Source of the DNA: Fimbriimonas sp.
GTDB lineage: Bacteria > Armatimonadota > Fimbriimonadia > Fimbriimonadales > Fimbriimonadaceae
Reading direction: 5' to 3'
NCBI GenBank assembly: GCA_031292555.1
Contig: JARLGV010000051.1
Location: 106,887-170,886, forward strand
Length of the DNA stretch: 64,000 bases
Shown: positions 15,348-24,649 of the stretch, in pieces
How the letters are laid out: each line of letters opens with the position of its first letter
How positions within the stretch are numbered: position 1 is the first letter of the stretch
Notes under the pieces: model-generated
What the model saw: the letters and a program-made list of their open reading frames with translations, nothing else
Databases searched by the model: none
Told to the model about the DNA's origin: nothing
Translations under genes and position numbers: made by a program

Positions 15348-17438
15348 ATGATCAACGCGATTCTGCTCGTATTGGCCGGTGGCTTGATGAATAGTCCGAC
15401 GCCTCAAGAAACCCGAAAGGTGGAAGTCGCCGCCTACTACTTCCCCGGCTATCACGCCGACCCAAAGAACGACCGCCGAAAGGGCGTGGGATGGACGGAG
15501 TGGGATCTCGTCAAGGCAGCCCGTCCCCAATTTGCCGGCCACGATCAACCTCGCACCCCCAGTTGGGGCTATCAAGACGAATCCGATCCGAAGGAGATGG
15601 CCAAGAAGATCGAGGCGGCGGCGAGCCACGGAGTCGACGCGTTCATCTTCGACTGGTATTGGTATGAAGATGCCCCCTATCTGTTCGGCGGGCTGGATCG
15701 GGGCTTTTTGAAAGCACCGAACCGCAACCGGATGAAGTTCGCCCTAATGTGGGCCAACCACGACTGGCACGATTGCCATCCGGCCCATAGGGACCAACCA
15801 CTTCCCCTGATCTATACAGGCGCCACCGATGCCCGCGTATTTGATCATGTCGCCGATGCTGCCATCCGGTACTTCAAGAAGCCGAACTACTGGAAGATCG
15901 ACGGCAATCCCTATTTCTCGATTTATGAGGTCATGACGCTCGTCGACGGCCTTGGCGGAATCTCCAACGCCCGTCATGCTCTGGACCGATTCCGAGCGAA
16001 GGCCAAAGCGGCCGGATTTCCCGATATTCACCTTAACGCGGTCGGTTGGGGGCCGTTGACTCCAGAAGCCGTCACCTCCCTCGGTTTCGACAGTGTCACC
16101 GACTACGTCTGGGTGCACCACCTTGCGCCCGAGAAATACAGCGAGTGGGCGCGCAAATCAGAGGCGCAGTGGCCCGAATTCGAGTCGAAGTGGCCAGTGC
16201 CGTACTTCCCGAACGTGAGCGTCGGGTGGGACAACACGCCGCGATATTCGTGGCTCACCAACGTAACCGGCAGCACCCCCCTCGAATTCGAGTCGTCGCT
16301 CCGCGCGGCGAAACAATACTTGGCAGAAAGAAGGAGCGGCCCCAAAATCCTGACGATCAACTCGTGGAACGAGTGGACAGAGGGGAGCTACCTGGAGCCG
16401 GACATGACCTATGGCATGGGACACTTGGATGCGATCCGCCGAGTTTTTGGAAAGGGGCCGTCCGCTCCGCGCTATCCGGACGGACGGCCGGAGGCAACCC
16501 TCCGGCTCGAAGCGATCGATCAAGGGATCGTCCTCAAGCATGGCGACGGGCCGAACCGATGCGACGAACTCGGAGCACGCGAAGCGATCGTCTTCGAGTC
16601 GAACGGGACTTACTATCTCCATTACGACGGCGCAGGTCCCACCGCTTGGCTCGCCTGCTTGGCCACAAGCAAGGACCTCGAGCACTGGACGAAGCATGGT
16701 CCGATTCTCTCGCTCGGTGCGCCCGGTGCTCCCGATTCGGCAACAGCAACGGCACCTTGGGTGATTCAGGAGGGAGACGAGTGGCATATGTTCTACATGG
16801 GGTCGCCCCACGCAACTCCGCCCCCTGACCGTATACCGTCCTTTCCCTACCTAACATTGAAGGCCAAGAGCGTTGGCCCTTCGGGCCCTTGGATCAAGCA
16901 GCCAGACGTCGTGCCGTTTCACGTCCAACCGGGAACCTACTACGCCGAAACTGCTAGCCCCGGCCAAGTCATCAAGCGAGGTGACGGATACCTGATGTTC
17001 TTCAGCGCATCGATGCCCCGAACGCTGGCAATTGCCCACACCAACGATCTGGACCGCCCGTGGCGGCTCGATCCACAGCCGATACTCCCGCGAGCCGAAC
17101 AGATCGAGAACTCGTCGCTCTACTACGAGCCTTCGAACAAGACCTGGTTCCTGTTTACGAATCACATCGGCTTGGATGAGCGAGGAGAGTACACCGACTC
17201 GATCTGGGTTTACTGGAGCAAGAATTGCGAGCAATGGGACCCTAATGACAAGGCTATCGTGCTCGATCGCAAGAACTGCCGCTGGAGCCATGCCTGCATC
17301 GGAATGCCGTCAGTGATCAAGGTCGGAAACCGGCTGGCGGTGCTGTACGACGCGCCGGGCGGCGACAGCGTCAGCCACATGGGGCGAGACATCGGACTGG
17401 CGTGGCTGAAGCTGCCTCTTTTGCCTCCCAAGCGATAG
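15348..17438 (+). CDS. GH99-like (WbsX family) glycan-active domain fused to a beta-propeller glycosidase-like domain
   Basis: 696 residues. After a short hydrophobic N-terminus (MINAILLVLAGGLM, possibly a signal), residues 25-375 match the WbsX/GH99-like TIM-barrel family: VEVAAYYFPGYHADPKN, GWTEWDLVKAARPQF, HGVDAFIFDWYWYEDAPY, ALMWANHDWHD and ILTINSWNEWTEGSYLEPD. Residues about 395-690 form a second domain with five-bladed-propeller features of the GH43/GH130 type (ATSKDLEHWTKHGPIL, APWVIQEGDEWHMFYMG, NDLDRPWRLDPQPILP, YWSKNCEQWDP). Both domains imply a role in polysaccharide processing outside the cytoplasm. The catalytic residues of the second domain cannot be assigned. It is divergent from the sulfotransferase gene. 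Confidence 0.8.
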   Translation: MINAILLVLAGGLMNSPTPQETRKVEVAAYYFPGYHADPKNDRRKGVGWTEWDLVKAARPQFAGHDQPRTPSWGYQDESDPKEMAKKIEAAASHGVDAFIFDWYWYEDAPYLFGGLDRGFLKAPNRNRMKFALMWANHDWHDCHPAHRDQPLPLIYTGATDARVFDHVADAAIRYFKKPNYWKIDGNPYFSIYEVMTLVDGLGGISNARHALDRFRAKAKAAGFPDIHLNAVGWGPLTPEAVTSLGFDSVTDYVWVHHLAPEKYSEWARKSEAQWPEFESKWPVPYFPNVSVGWDNTPRYSWLTNVTGSTPLEFESSLRAAKQYLAERRSGPKILTINSWNEWTEGSYLEPDMTYGMGHLDAIRRVFGKGPSAPRYPDGRPEATLRLEAIDQGIVLKHGDGPNRCDELGAREAIVFESNGTYYLHYDGAGPTAWLACLATSKDLEHWTKHGPILSLGAPGAPDSATATAPWVIQEGDEWHMFYMGSPHATPPPDRIPSFPYLTLKAKSVGPSGPWIKQPDVVPFHVQPGTYYAETASPGQVIKRGDGYLMFFSASMPRTLAIAHTNDLDRPWRLDPQPILPRAEQIENSSLYYEPSNKTWFLFTNHIGLDERGEYTDSIWVYWSKNCEQWDPNDKAIVLDRKNCRWSHACIGMPSVIKVGNRLAVLYDAPGGDSVSHMGRDIGLAWLKLPLLPPKR

Positions 17439-17441
17439 CGG

Positions 17442-18701
17442 TCAGTCGCGTCCGTATGCGGTGGCATACGCCGCCATGGGATCGAACATCGCTTCGATGG
17501 GACCGAGTTCACGTTCGAGCCGGCACGGAGGTTCGTATCGCTCCAAGTCTTCGCCTTGGGCGTACCCCTGAATCAGTTCGACCATATAGAGGAAATTCCG
17601 GATCGGCACGTCCGGTGGCACGCCGTGGTCCATGGTCGGCACGTAGTTGGGAAACCGCCTCGCGAGCCGGTATCGGCGCAACACTTCCTTTCGGGTGCGT
17701 TCCTTGGTCGTCTGCAATTCGCGCTTGTCGATTCCCCCAAAGACGACCAGCTTCGGCCAGGCGCACAAGTACACCTCCGGGTCGTTGTTGGCCGCGATTT
17801 CCATCGGCGAGATGCCTTCGATCGATGCCGGATAGAAGGTGTTGATCACTTGGCTGCAATGACCATCGGTGTCCATGGTCATGCAGTGGACCTTCTTGGA
17901 TCGGAAGAACTCACGTAGGCGGAGGTAATTCGGAATCATGAATCGGCGCATCATCGCCGGCGAGAGCATCGGCCCGGTCTTATACGCCATGTCCTCATTC
18001 ATTAGTACATGGTCGACTTGGATAGCTGAAAGCGGCTCATCGAGCACTTGAATAATGAAATCCGTCCAGAAGCGCATCATCTCGTCGACAAGTTCGGGTT
18101 CGTCGACGCACAGTTCGCACAACCCCTCGAATCCGCACCAGTCGCGCAGGGTCCACCACAACCCAGGGACCGTGATGCTCACCGGCTCGTCGCCGTCGTT
18201 ACATGCGTCCACCGATTCCTTCCAGTGAACGTTGCCTTGCTCGACGCGATAGCCGTCCGGGTTTGCGGTTTCCCGATCGTTTTCGCCCGGAACCGGGAAG
18301 AAGCGTTCGGGGGTACGAGGATCGTAGCGCTCTGAATACCCTCGAAACGTTGCTTCGTCTTTGACCGGAAACTCGAGGTACTTCCGGGTCGCAAAGCCCG
18401 ACGTGGGCTGGTGAATCGCATCGATCCGCTTGACCCCGTAATGGTCGATCCAAGTTCGTTCGTTGCCGCTCTCCGCTAGGATTACTTCCTCGAATCGGGG
18501 CAGCGGCTCGAAGTCGAGTTTGCCGATCCCGTGGAAGCCCTCTTCCGAAACGAACTCGGACCAGTGATGCACCAGTTCCTCGGACAGACCTTGTCTGCGC
18601 CATGCCGCAAACGTGGAGCTACGCGGACCGCCATACCAAAAAGGCATCCGGTCCGGACGCTCGCCGGCAACAACCGAATGGAACCGATCACGTTGGGTCA
18701 T
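17442..18701 (-). CDS. Uroporphyrinogen decarboxylase (URO-D)-family protein
   Basis: 419 residues from ATG 18701 (MTQRDRFHSVVAGERPDRMP, the usual URO-D-like opening). Further family features are VNTFYPASIEGISPMEIAANNDPEV and GGIDKRELQTTKE. The family includes HemE and corrinoid-dependent methyltransferases. This member lacks the HemE active-site pattern and is more like the many uncharacterised URO-D-domain proteins of Planctomycetota and Armatimonadota, so heme synthesis is unlikely. TCTAAT ends 4 nt before the ATG; an ATG two codons earlier is possible. It is convergent with the GH99-like gene, 3 bp apart. Confidence 0.75.
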   Translation of the reverse strand: MTQRDRFHSVVAGERPDRMPFWYGGPRSSTFAAWRRQGLSEELVHHWSEFVSEEGFHGIGKLDFEPLPRFEEVILAESGNERTWIDHYGVKRIDAIHQPTSGFATRKYLEFPVKDEATFRGYSERYDPRTPERFFPVPGENDRETANPDGYRVEQGNVHWKESVDACNDGDEPVSITVPGLWWTLRDWCGFEGLCELCVDEPELVDEMMRFWTDFIIQVLDEPLSAIQVDHVLMNEDMAYKTGPMLSPAMMRRFMIPNYLRLREFFRSKKVHCMTMDTDGHCSQVINTFYPASIEGISPMEIAANNDPEVYLCAWPKLVVFGGIDKRELQTTKERTRKEVLRRYRLARRFPNYVPTMDHGVPPDVPIRNFLYMVELIQGYAQGEDLERYEPPCRLERELGPIEAMFDPMAAYATAYGRD

Positions 18702-18751
18702 GCCCATTAGAGTCGGTCACCCATCAAACGGTTTCCCGACCCTCCGCCGGC

Positions 18752-20458
18752 TCACTCGCCCAGCGGCTTCCTTGGCAGCATCTCGTCTCGCATTGCGGTG
18801 TTGTAGAGGAACGATGCCATGATCACCGAGGCTTGCTTCAGGTCGTCTCCTTGGATCCGATCGAAGACATCCTGGTTCGAGTGGTGGGTTCGCGAATCGT
18901 ATTCGATGACGTCCTGGATGAACTGGAAACCGGGCACTCCGACTGCATCGAACGACACGTGGTCGGTGCTGCCGGTATTGCGAATCGTGACGGTGGTGGC
19001 CCCCATGTCCTCGAAAGGTTTCAGCCATTCGGAGAAGATTGGGCCGACCTCCTTGTTACCTTGCAGATAGATGCCGCGGATCTTGCCGGTGCCGTTGTCC
19101 AGGTTGTAGTAAGCGCTGACCTTGTCCCACTCGGCCTTCTTCGTGAGGGGACCGCGATTCGGCTGCGGTCCGCCACCGAACGAGGGTTGGGCTCCAGGAG
19201 GAGGAGGGGGATAGGAACCGAGATGGTCGGAGACATAGGCTCGGGAGCCGAACAGGCCCTCCTCTTCCCCGCTCCAAAGGGCGACTCGAATCGTTCGACG
19301 GGGCTGCAGGTTCAGAGCCTTCAGAATGCGTACCGCCTCCATTGCGACCGCCACACCGGCGCCGTTGTCGGTGGCGCCCGTTCCAGCATGCCAGGAGTCC
19401 ATATGCCCGCCGACCATGACGACTTGGTCCTTGAGATCGGACCCGGGTATCTCGGCAACCGTGTTGTAAGCCATCAGATCCTTGTTGAAGAATGTCGCCT
19501 TCAGGTCGATGGTCATCTTGAGTTGTACGCCCTGCTTGATCATGCGAACCATCCGGTTGTAATGCTCGGAGGAAACAGTGATTTGAGGCAATGTCTTAGG
19601 CGCGCTCTTGTCCCAGACCGAGGTTGGGCGAGTCTGAGGCGGCGCTTGAGGGGTGGACGCGCCGGCGCCACTCGATGGGGGAGAAGCGGGAGAGGCAGGA
19701 GCTACGGTCTTGGGCGGCACCGACGCCGACTGAACGAAGATCGTGCCGTCGTCGCCTCGTGATCCATCCAGAACTGCGATGGCGCCTTCATCCAAGTAGA
19801 ACTTCAACTTCGCCCCTGCCAACGCCATTTGGGCTCGGAAGTTCGGCGCTGCGTTGCGAGGTCCCGCCTGCGCTGGGCCGCCTTGTCCCCTTGTTCGTGG
19901 CGCCTGGGGCTCCGTCATCGCCTTCAGTTCCTCGTTCGTGTAGCGCGATCCCTGAGACGTGAACCGGGCCGGCACCGGCCGTTCGTCGCCGCTCAAGACG
20001 ATCTTGCCCTTCAGCTTCCCTTTCAATGACTCGAGTCCCTTCTCGTCCGTGGCATTGACGAGCACGACCTCGGCGGTGGCAGGATGGCCAATGCTCGGCG
20101 ACCAAGCTTTCGGATAGGCGATGAGCGGAATATCTTGTGGCTCGACGACCTGAGCGGAGAACCGGTCGAGTTGCCAACCCCGGCCAAACGGACCCCATGC
20201 CTCCAGATGGGCATTCTGGAGGCCCCACTTCCCAAGCATGTCGCGCGTCCACTCGTTGGCGCGCTTGAGGCTCGGCGACCCGGTCAAGCGCGGTCCGATG
20301 ACGTCGGAAAGGTAGCTAAGCGTCTGCATGACCTGGGAGTGGTTCAGCCCCTCGTCCTTGATACGATCGACGACCGAAGCGTCGGGAGTCTGAGCGAACA
20401 GCAGATGGCTCGCGCCGAGAACGGCAATAAAGGCGGTGGTTCTGAGTGAATGGGCCAT
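18752..20458 (-). CDS. Secreted M28-family metallopeptidase with PA-type insertion
   Basis: 568 residues with a signal peptide (MAHSLRTTAFIAVLGASHLLFAQ). Zinc-site segments are in M28 order: GGHMDSWHAGTGATDNGAG (His and bridging Asp, about residues 352-370), SGEEEGLFGSRAYV (Glu pair, about 398), the STDHVSFDAVG Asp, and RTHHSNQDVFD (final His). The region from about 110 to 300 looks like a protease-associated insertion (AWSPSIGHPATAEVVLVNATDEKGL, KIVLSGDE) and holds a Pro/Ser/Ala-rich linker. It is probably an aminopeptidase or carboxypeptidase working on peptides outside the cytoplasm. GAGG lies about 10 nt before the ATG. It is divergent from the TetR efflux operon. Confidence 0.9.
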   Translation of the reverse strand: MAHSLRTTAFIAVLGASHLLFAQTPDASVVDRIKDEGLNHSQVMQTLSYLSDVIGPRLTGSPSLKRANEWTRDMLGKWGLQNAHLEAWGPFGRGWQLDRFSAQVVEPQDIPLIAYPKAWSPSIGHPATAEVVLVNATDEKGLESLKGKLKGKIVLSGDERPVPARFTSQGSRYTNEELKAMTEPQAPRTRGQGGPAQAGPRNAAPNFRAQMALAGAKLKFYLDEGAIAVLDGSRGDDGTIFVQSASVPPKTVAPASPASPPSSGAGASTPQAPPQTRPTSVWDKSAPKTLPQITVSSEHYNRMVRMIKQGVQLKMTIDLKATFFNKDLMAYNTVAEIPGSDLKDQVVMVGGHMDSWHAGTGATDNGAGVAVAMEAVRILKALNLQPRRTIRVALWSGEEEGLFGSRAYVSDHLGSYPPPPPGAQPSFGGGPQPNRGPLTKKAEWDKVSAYYNLDNGTGKIRGIYLQGNKEVGPIFSEWLKPFEDMGATTVTIRNTGSTDHVSFDAVGVPGFQFIQDVIEYDSRTHHSNQDVFDRIQGDDLKQASVIMASFLYNTAMRDEMLPRKPLGE

Positions 20459-20557
20459 GGGTCGGTTACCTCAAAATGATCGGACAAACATCATATCAGG
20501 GATTGGTCTGGGCCGTCAGCCGTTTGAGCTTCGAAAGCAACTAGACGATTCTAGACA

Positions 20558-20586
20558 TTGACCGTCGCGTGTTTTTGGGATATCCT
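20558..20586 (+). promoter_or_regulatory. Sigma-70-type promoter of the TetR-efflux operon
   Basis: TTGACC at 20558-20563, a 17-bp spacer, and TATCCT at 20581-20586. The start point should fall near 20593, giving a leader of about 16 nt. A CTAGAC direct repeat just upstream (20541-20556) and the sequence between -10 and the start codon are candidate positions for TetR autoregulation. Confidence 0.6.
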
Positions 20587-20608
20587 ATTTTGGACGATCG
20601 TTCAAACC

Positions 20609-21193
20609 ATGAGACAATCGGCCAATCTTACAATTCGGCGGCAGTTGAACCCAGCCAAAACGCGGGAGGACATTCTGAATGCGGCGTTCGTAGAATTCGC
20701 GGCACATGGCTACGAGGGCGCCTCTATCGCGGAAATCGCCAAATCCGCGGGCGTCACCAAGAGCCTCGTCCAATATCACTTCGGCGCCAAAGAGGAGTTG
20801 TGGTCGGCATGCATCGCCGAGCATGTGACTCCGCTCCTAGACGCCGTCGACCGTTTTCTTGAGACGGATCAAGGCGACCCTGCCGATCTGATCGCGGCGA
20901 GGTTCGCGTTTCTCAAACAGAACCCTCAGATTAGGAGGCTGCTCTTCTGGGCGGGGATGGGCTCGGTTCCCATTCCCGCCTTCATCGAGGAGCGACGTGA
21001 CCGGGTACTTGGCAAACTCAACGCTCGACCGAACAGCCCGATCGCTTCCAGGTTCCTGGCCGCGCTTGCCGCAACCGATGGCTGGTTCCTCTTCCGTAGT
21101 TTCTACGAAGGTCCGTTTGGAGGCATGGTCTTCGACGAGGCCACCGAGAAGCGCATTCTCGAAGTGCTAATGGAGATGGTTAGGATCCCATGA
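20609..21193 (+). CDS. TetR/AcrR-family transcriptional repressor
   Basis: 194 residues from ATG 20609. The N-terminal helix-turn-helix is canonical: TREDILNAAFVEFAAHGYEGASIAEIAKSAGVTKSLVQYHFGAKEELW (residues 15-62). The C-terminal ligand domain is diverse, as usual. It is the first gene of an operon with HlyD, ABC ATPase and ABC permease genes and overlaps the next by ATGA, so it most likely represses this efflux operon and releases it on binding a toxic compound. In-frame upstream codons reach 20558 but would lie inside the promoter. Confidence 0.9.
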   Translation: MRQSANLTIRRQLNPAKTREDILNAAFVEFAAHGYEGASIAEIAKSAGVTKSLVQYHFGAKEELWSACIAEHVTPLLDAVDRFLETDQGDPADLIAARFAFLKQNPQIRRLLFWAGMGSVPIPAFIEERRDRVLGKLNARPNSPIASRFLAALAATDGWFLFRSFYEGPFGGMVFDEATEKRILEVLMEMVRIP

Positions 21194-22638
21194 AACGGAC
21201 GCTGCTTGTGCCCACCTCAATCGTCGTCGTTCTGGCCGCCGGCGGATATTTGATCGATCGCGCTCGCGAGAAACAGCAGAGCCTCGTCTCGGGCTACTTC
21301 GAAAGCCAGCCGACCTTGGCTGCTTCGCGCTTGGGCGGCCGGGTCGAGCAGATTCTGGTCAGGGAAGGCGATACGGTGAAGTCTGGACAACCGCTCGTTC
21401 GCCTTGAGGCGAACAGCTTCGCCGCCACGTTCGAGGCGAGCCAGATGGCGGCTGAAGGGGCGAAGCAACAGTTCGCCGAGACCAAGATCGGAAACCGGCC
21501 GGAGGATATCGCCCGTCAGGAGGCGTCAGTCCGAGAGGCCAAGGCCGCTTACGACCGACTTATCAACGGACCGCTTCCCGAGGAGATTCGAGCCGCCCGG
21601 GCGAAACTTGCCGAATCGAACGCCCTCTACCGAAAGGCTCTTGCGGGCTCGCGGCCCGAAGAGATCGCGTCGGCACGCGCGGCTGCCAATGTCGCCCAGG
21701 AGAAGTATCGGCAAGCGATGCGGGGTCTGACCAGGGAAGAGATCGCCGAACTGAAGGCGCGCCTGGATGCCGCAGTGGCGGATGAGTCTCTCACCGAGAA
21801 GCAAGCCGACCGGCTCAAGCGGCTCGCCGACGAAGGTGCGATTGCCAAGCAGGAGTACGATACCGCCCAGTCCACCTATGACCAAGCCCGCGCCCGCGCA
21901 GAGGATGCGGCTCAAGCGTATAAGAGGGGACTCGATGGTACGCCAAAGGAGGAACTGGCTCAAGCACGAGAGACCTTTCGGCAGGCTCGGGCCCAACTCG
22001 ATCTCGCGCTCAATGGAACCCGGAAGGAGGACATCGAGGCAGCGTACCAAGAGGCCGTCGCCGCCGATCAGAGCCTGAAACTCTTGTTGAGAGGCTCAAG
22101 AACCGAGGATATACAGGCAGCCAAGGCAAGGCTGGACCAGGCATCGGAAACACTTCTCGAACTCCGTCGAGGCAACCGAGCCGAGGACGTCGCCCGCAGC
22201 CAAGCGGCTTCCCGTCAAGCGGAGCTTGAGGTCAAGAGCCTTGCGGAGACCCTCAAGGAGAGCGTCGTCTACGCGCCGCGTGACGGCCAAGTTGATCGAG
22301 TGCTCGTATCCACAGGCGACCTCGTTGCCGCCGGTGGATCGGTAGCCCAATTGAGCTACCCCGACGACATCTGGCTGAGGGTCTATCTACCCGAAGCCCA
22401 ACTTCCGAAGGTAAAAGTCGGCGACTCTGCCGATCTGGCAGTTGACGGAATCGCGGGAACGGTGGTCGGAACCGTCGAGAGCATCTCAACGGTTGGCGAG
22501 TTCACGCCTGCGAACTTACAATCTCCGGAGGAACGGGGCAAACAGGTATTCGGGATCCGTATCCGCCTTTCCAAACCCGACGTGCGAGTGAAGGCCGGCA
22601 TGTACGTGACGGTGAAAAGGGTCGGTAAATGGCCGTAG
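21190..22638 (+). CDS. HlyD-family membrane fusion protein with an expanded coiled coil
   Basis: 482 residues with an N-terminal membrane anchor (LLVPTSIVVVLAAGGYLI). A biotinyl-lipoyl half (GYFESQPTLAASRLGGRVEQILVREGDTVKSGQPLVRLE) leads into a long helical hairpin and returns with VVYAPRDGQVDRVLVSTGDLVAAGG. The closing beta-barrel has VKVGDSADLAVDGI and GMYVTVKRV. The hairpin contains about six copies of an (L/A)xGxRxEDIxxAxAxLxxA pattern (GNRPEDIARQE, GSRPEEIASAR, GTRKEDIEAAY, GSRTEDIQAAK, GNRAEDVARSQ), making it longer than in YbhG-like adaptors. It should link the inner-membrane ABC transporter to an outer-membrane channel. Confidence 0.9.
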   Translation: MKRTLLVPTSIVVVLAAGGYLIDRAREKQQSLVSGYFESQPTLAASRLGGRVEQILVREGDTVKSGQPLVRLEANSFAATFEASQMAAEGAKQQFAETKIGNRPEDIARQEASVREAKAAYDRLINGPLPEEIRAARAKLAESNALYRKALAGSRPEEIASARAAANVAQEKYRQAMRGLTREEIAELKARLDAAVADESLTEKQADRLKRLADEGAIAKQEYDTAQSTYDQARARAEDAAQAYKRGLDGTPKEELAQARETFRQARAQLDLALNGTRKEDIEAAYQEAVAADQSLKLLLRGSRTEDIQAAKARLDQASETLLELRRGNRAEDVARSQAASRQAELEVKSLAETLKESVVYAPRDGQVDRVLVSTGDLVAAGGSVAQLSYPDDIWLRVYLPEAQLPKVKVGDSADLAVDGIAGTVVGTVESISTVGEFTPANLQSPEERGKQVFGIRIRLSKPDVRVKAGMYVTVKRVGKWP

Positions 22639-23576
22639 AGAACATCGTCGATGTGCGTGGGCTCACGCGCCGTTTCGGGGCCTTCACGGCAGTCGATCAC
22701 GTGGACCTGACAGTGGCCAAAGGGAGCATCTATGGGTTCCTGGGTCCAAACGGCAGCGGAAAAAGCACGTTGATCCGAATGTTGTGCGGTGTCCTGCAGC
22801 CAAGTGGAGGGCAGGCGTTTGTGAACGGCTTCAACGTCGCTAAGGAACCGGAATCGATCAAGCGCTCCATCGGATACATGAGCCAGTCGTTCAGCCTCTA
22901 CCGCGACCTTTCTCCCCGTGAGAATCTCGATTTCTTCGGTGGAATCTATGGGCTCAAGGGTCAGCACCTTCAGGATCGCATCCGCGCCGTCATCGACTTG
23001 GTGGGTATGGAGAGATATGCCGATCAGCCGAGCGGCACGCTCTCCGGAGGGTGGAAGCAACGGTTGGCGCTTGCGGTCGCGTTGATTCACGAACCCCCGC
23101 TCATTTTTCTAGACGAACCCACGGCCGGCATCGACCCGGTGGCAAGACGTTCGCTGTGGGATCTGCTCTTCGACCTTGCCGGCCAAGGGAAGACTTTCTT
23201 CGTCACGACCCACTACATGGACGAAGCCGAGCGATGCAGTGAGATAGGATATATCTATCTTTCCAAGCTAATCTTGAAAGGAACTCCGGCGGAGTTGAAG
23301 CGACTCCCCCAGGTCATTCCGCCGGGAACCCGCCGGGTTGCGGTAATGACCGATAATCCGTCGCTCGGACTTCGGACGCTCAAGAGGCTCAGCTTTGTGA
23401 GGGACGCGACCCTTGTAGAGGCAGAGGTCCACTTGCTGATGGAGTCGGCAACAAGCGACGCCGAAGTCATTGAAGCCCTCATGAAGGAGGGGCTCCCCGC
23501 GCATGGATTACGTGAGATCGGGCCTTCGCTGGAGGATGTGTTCGTAACCGTGACAAGGAGTCTGGAGCAGACATGA
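22629..23576 (+). CDS. ABC transporter ATP-binding protein (efflux, YbhF-like)
   Basis: 315 residues. Walker A GPNGSGKST (about residues 38-46), Q-loop YMSQSFSLYRDLSPRENL, signature LSGGWKQRL (C in most members replaced by the GG-W variant), Walker B LIFLDEPTAGID and H-loop VTTHYMDEAERC are all present. A C-terminal extension of about 90 residues ends RSLEQT, typical of drug or Na+ exporters. It overlaps the HlyD gene by 10 nt and the permease gene by ATGA. It energises export by the permease encoded next. There is a single ATPase domain, whereas E. coli YbhF has two. Confidence 0.9.
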   Translation: MAVENIVDVRGLTRRFGAFTAVDHVDLTVAKGSIYGFLGPNGSGKSTLIRMLCGVLQPSGGQAFVNGFNVAKEPESIKRSIGYMSQSFSLYRDLSPRENLDFFGGIYGLKGQHLQDRIRAVIDLVGMERYADQPSGTLSGGWKQRLALAVALIHEPPLIFLDEPTAGIDPVARRSLWDLLFDLAGQGKTFFVTTHYMDEAERCSEIGYIYLSKLILKGTPAELKRLPQVIPPGTRRVAVMTDNPSLGLRTLKRLSFVRDATLVEAEVHLLMESATSDAEVIEALMKEGLPAHGLREIGPSLEDVFVTVTRSLEQT

Positions 23577-24649
23577 ACGGGTTGTGGAGCGTCGTACGCA
23601 AGGAGTTCATGCATCTTCGGCGTGACCGGGCGACGCTAATCATCGCGCTCATTCTGCCGATCGTGCAGATGATCATCTTCGGCTATGCGATCGACTTCGA
23701 CGTACGTCATATCCAAACGGCAGTCGCCGACCTGGACAATAGCCGAGAAAGCCGGCAATATCTGTCCCAGCTTCACGCGGGGCAATACATCGATTACATT
23801 GCCTCCGTCAGCGATCCGGAGGTGGTGGCGGACATGCTTCGAAACGGATCGGCGCGCGTCGGCATCACGATTCCGAAGGGGTTTGCCCGGACGCTTCTGA
23901 AAGGCGGCAACCCTCAAGTCGGCGTCATGATTGACGGGTCGGACGCCCAAGTCTCGCTCCGGGCTCGCTTCGCCTTCGTCACCCCGCCCAGCCAAATCCC
24001 CCGTGGAGCGACCGATGCCCGAATCAATGTGCTCTTCAACCCGGACAGCAAGACGGCGAACTTCATGATCCCCGGCTTGATTGCCGTCATCCTCCAGATC
24101 GTCACCGTCGCCCTAACCGCGTTCAGCGTCGTACGCGAGAAGGAGATCGGCACTCTGGAGCAGCTCATGGTGACACCGGTCGGGCGATTGGCACTCATGA
24201 TCGGCAAACTCATCCCGTATGCGGTACTCGCGATGGTCGAACTGGCAGCGATTCTGACGCTAAGCGATTTCCTGTTCGGCGTCGTCTCGCGAGGCAGCCT
24301 CGTCTCGCTGACGATCATGAGCCTTCCGTTTGTGGTGGCATCCTTGTCCCTCGGCCTTCTCATCAGTACCATTGCCCAGACTCAGGGGCAGGCGCTCCAA
24401 TTCACGATCCTGACGATGATGCCTTCGATTCTGCTCTCCGGTTACGTGTCGCCCCGCGAGACGATGCCGGGTTGGCTCTACATGATCTCCAACGTGCTGC
24501 CTGCTACCCACTATATGCAGATCACCAGAGGGATCATGGTGCGAGGCGCCGGGTTTGGCGACCTGATTCCTCAGTCGTCCGTGCTCATCGTGATTGCCAT
24601 GCTTCTCATCGTCCTGTCGACGGCGAGGTTTAAGAAAAGCATCGCCTAG
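23573..24649 (+). CDS. ABC-2 type transporter permease (YbhS/YhhJ-like)
   Basis: 358 residues. The order is one N-terminal membrane helix (LIIALILPIVQMIIFGYAIDFD), a large periplasmic domain (about 50-170) and five more helices (FMIPGLIAVILQIVTVALTAFSVV and others). The motif REKEIGTLEQLMVTPVGRLALMIGKLIPY is the ABC-2 coupling signature, and ILLSGYVSPRETMPGWLYMISNVLPATHYMQITRGIMVRG is the C-terminal hallmark. Probably it forms a homodimer, since only one permease gene is present. Last gene of the TetR-HlyD-ATPase-permease operon; its stop overlaps the convergent STN gene by CTAG. Confidence 0.9.
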   Translation: MNGLWSVVRKEFMHLRRDRATLIIALILPIVQMIIFGYAIDFDVRHIQTAVADLDNSRESRQYLSQLHAGQYIDYIASVSDPEVVADMLRNGSARVGITIPKGFARTLLKGGNPQVGVMIDGSDAQVSLRARFAFVTPPSQIPRGATDARINVLFNPDSKTANFMIPGLIAVILQIVTVALTAFSVVREKEIGTLEQLMVTPVGRLALMIGKLIPYAVLAMVELAAILTLSDFLFGVVSRGSLVSLTIMSLPFVVASLSLGLLISTIAQTQGQALQFTILTMMPSILLSGYVSPRETMPGWLYMISNVLPATHYMQITRGIMVRGAGFGDLIPQSSVLIVIAMLLIVLSTARFKKSIA

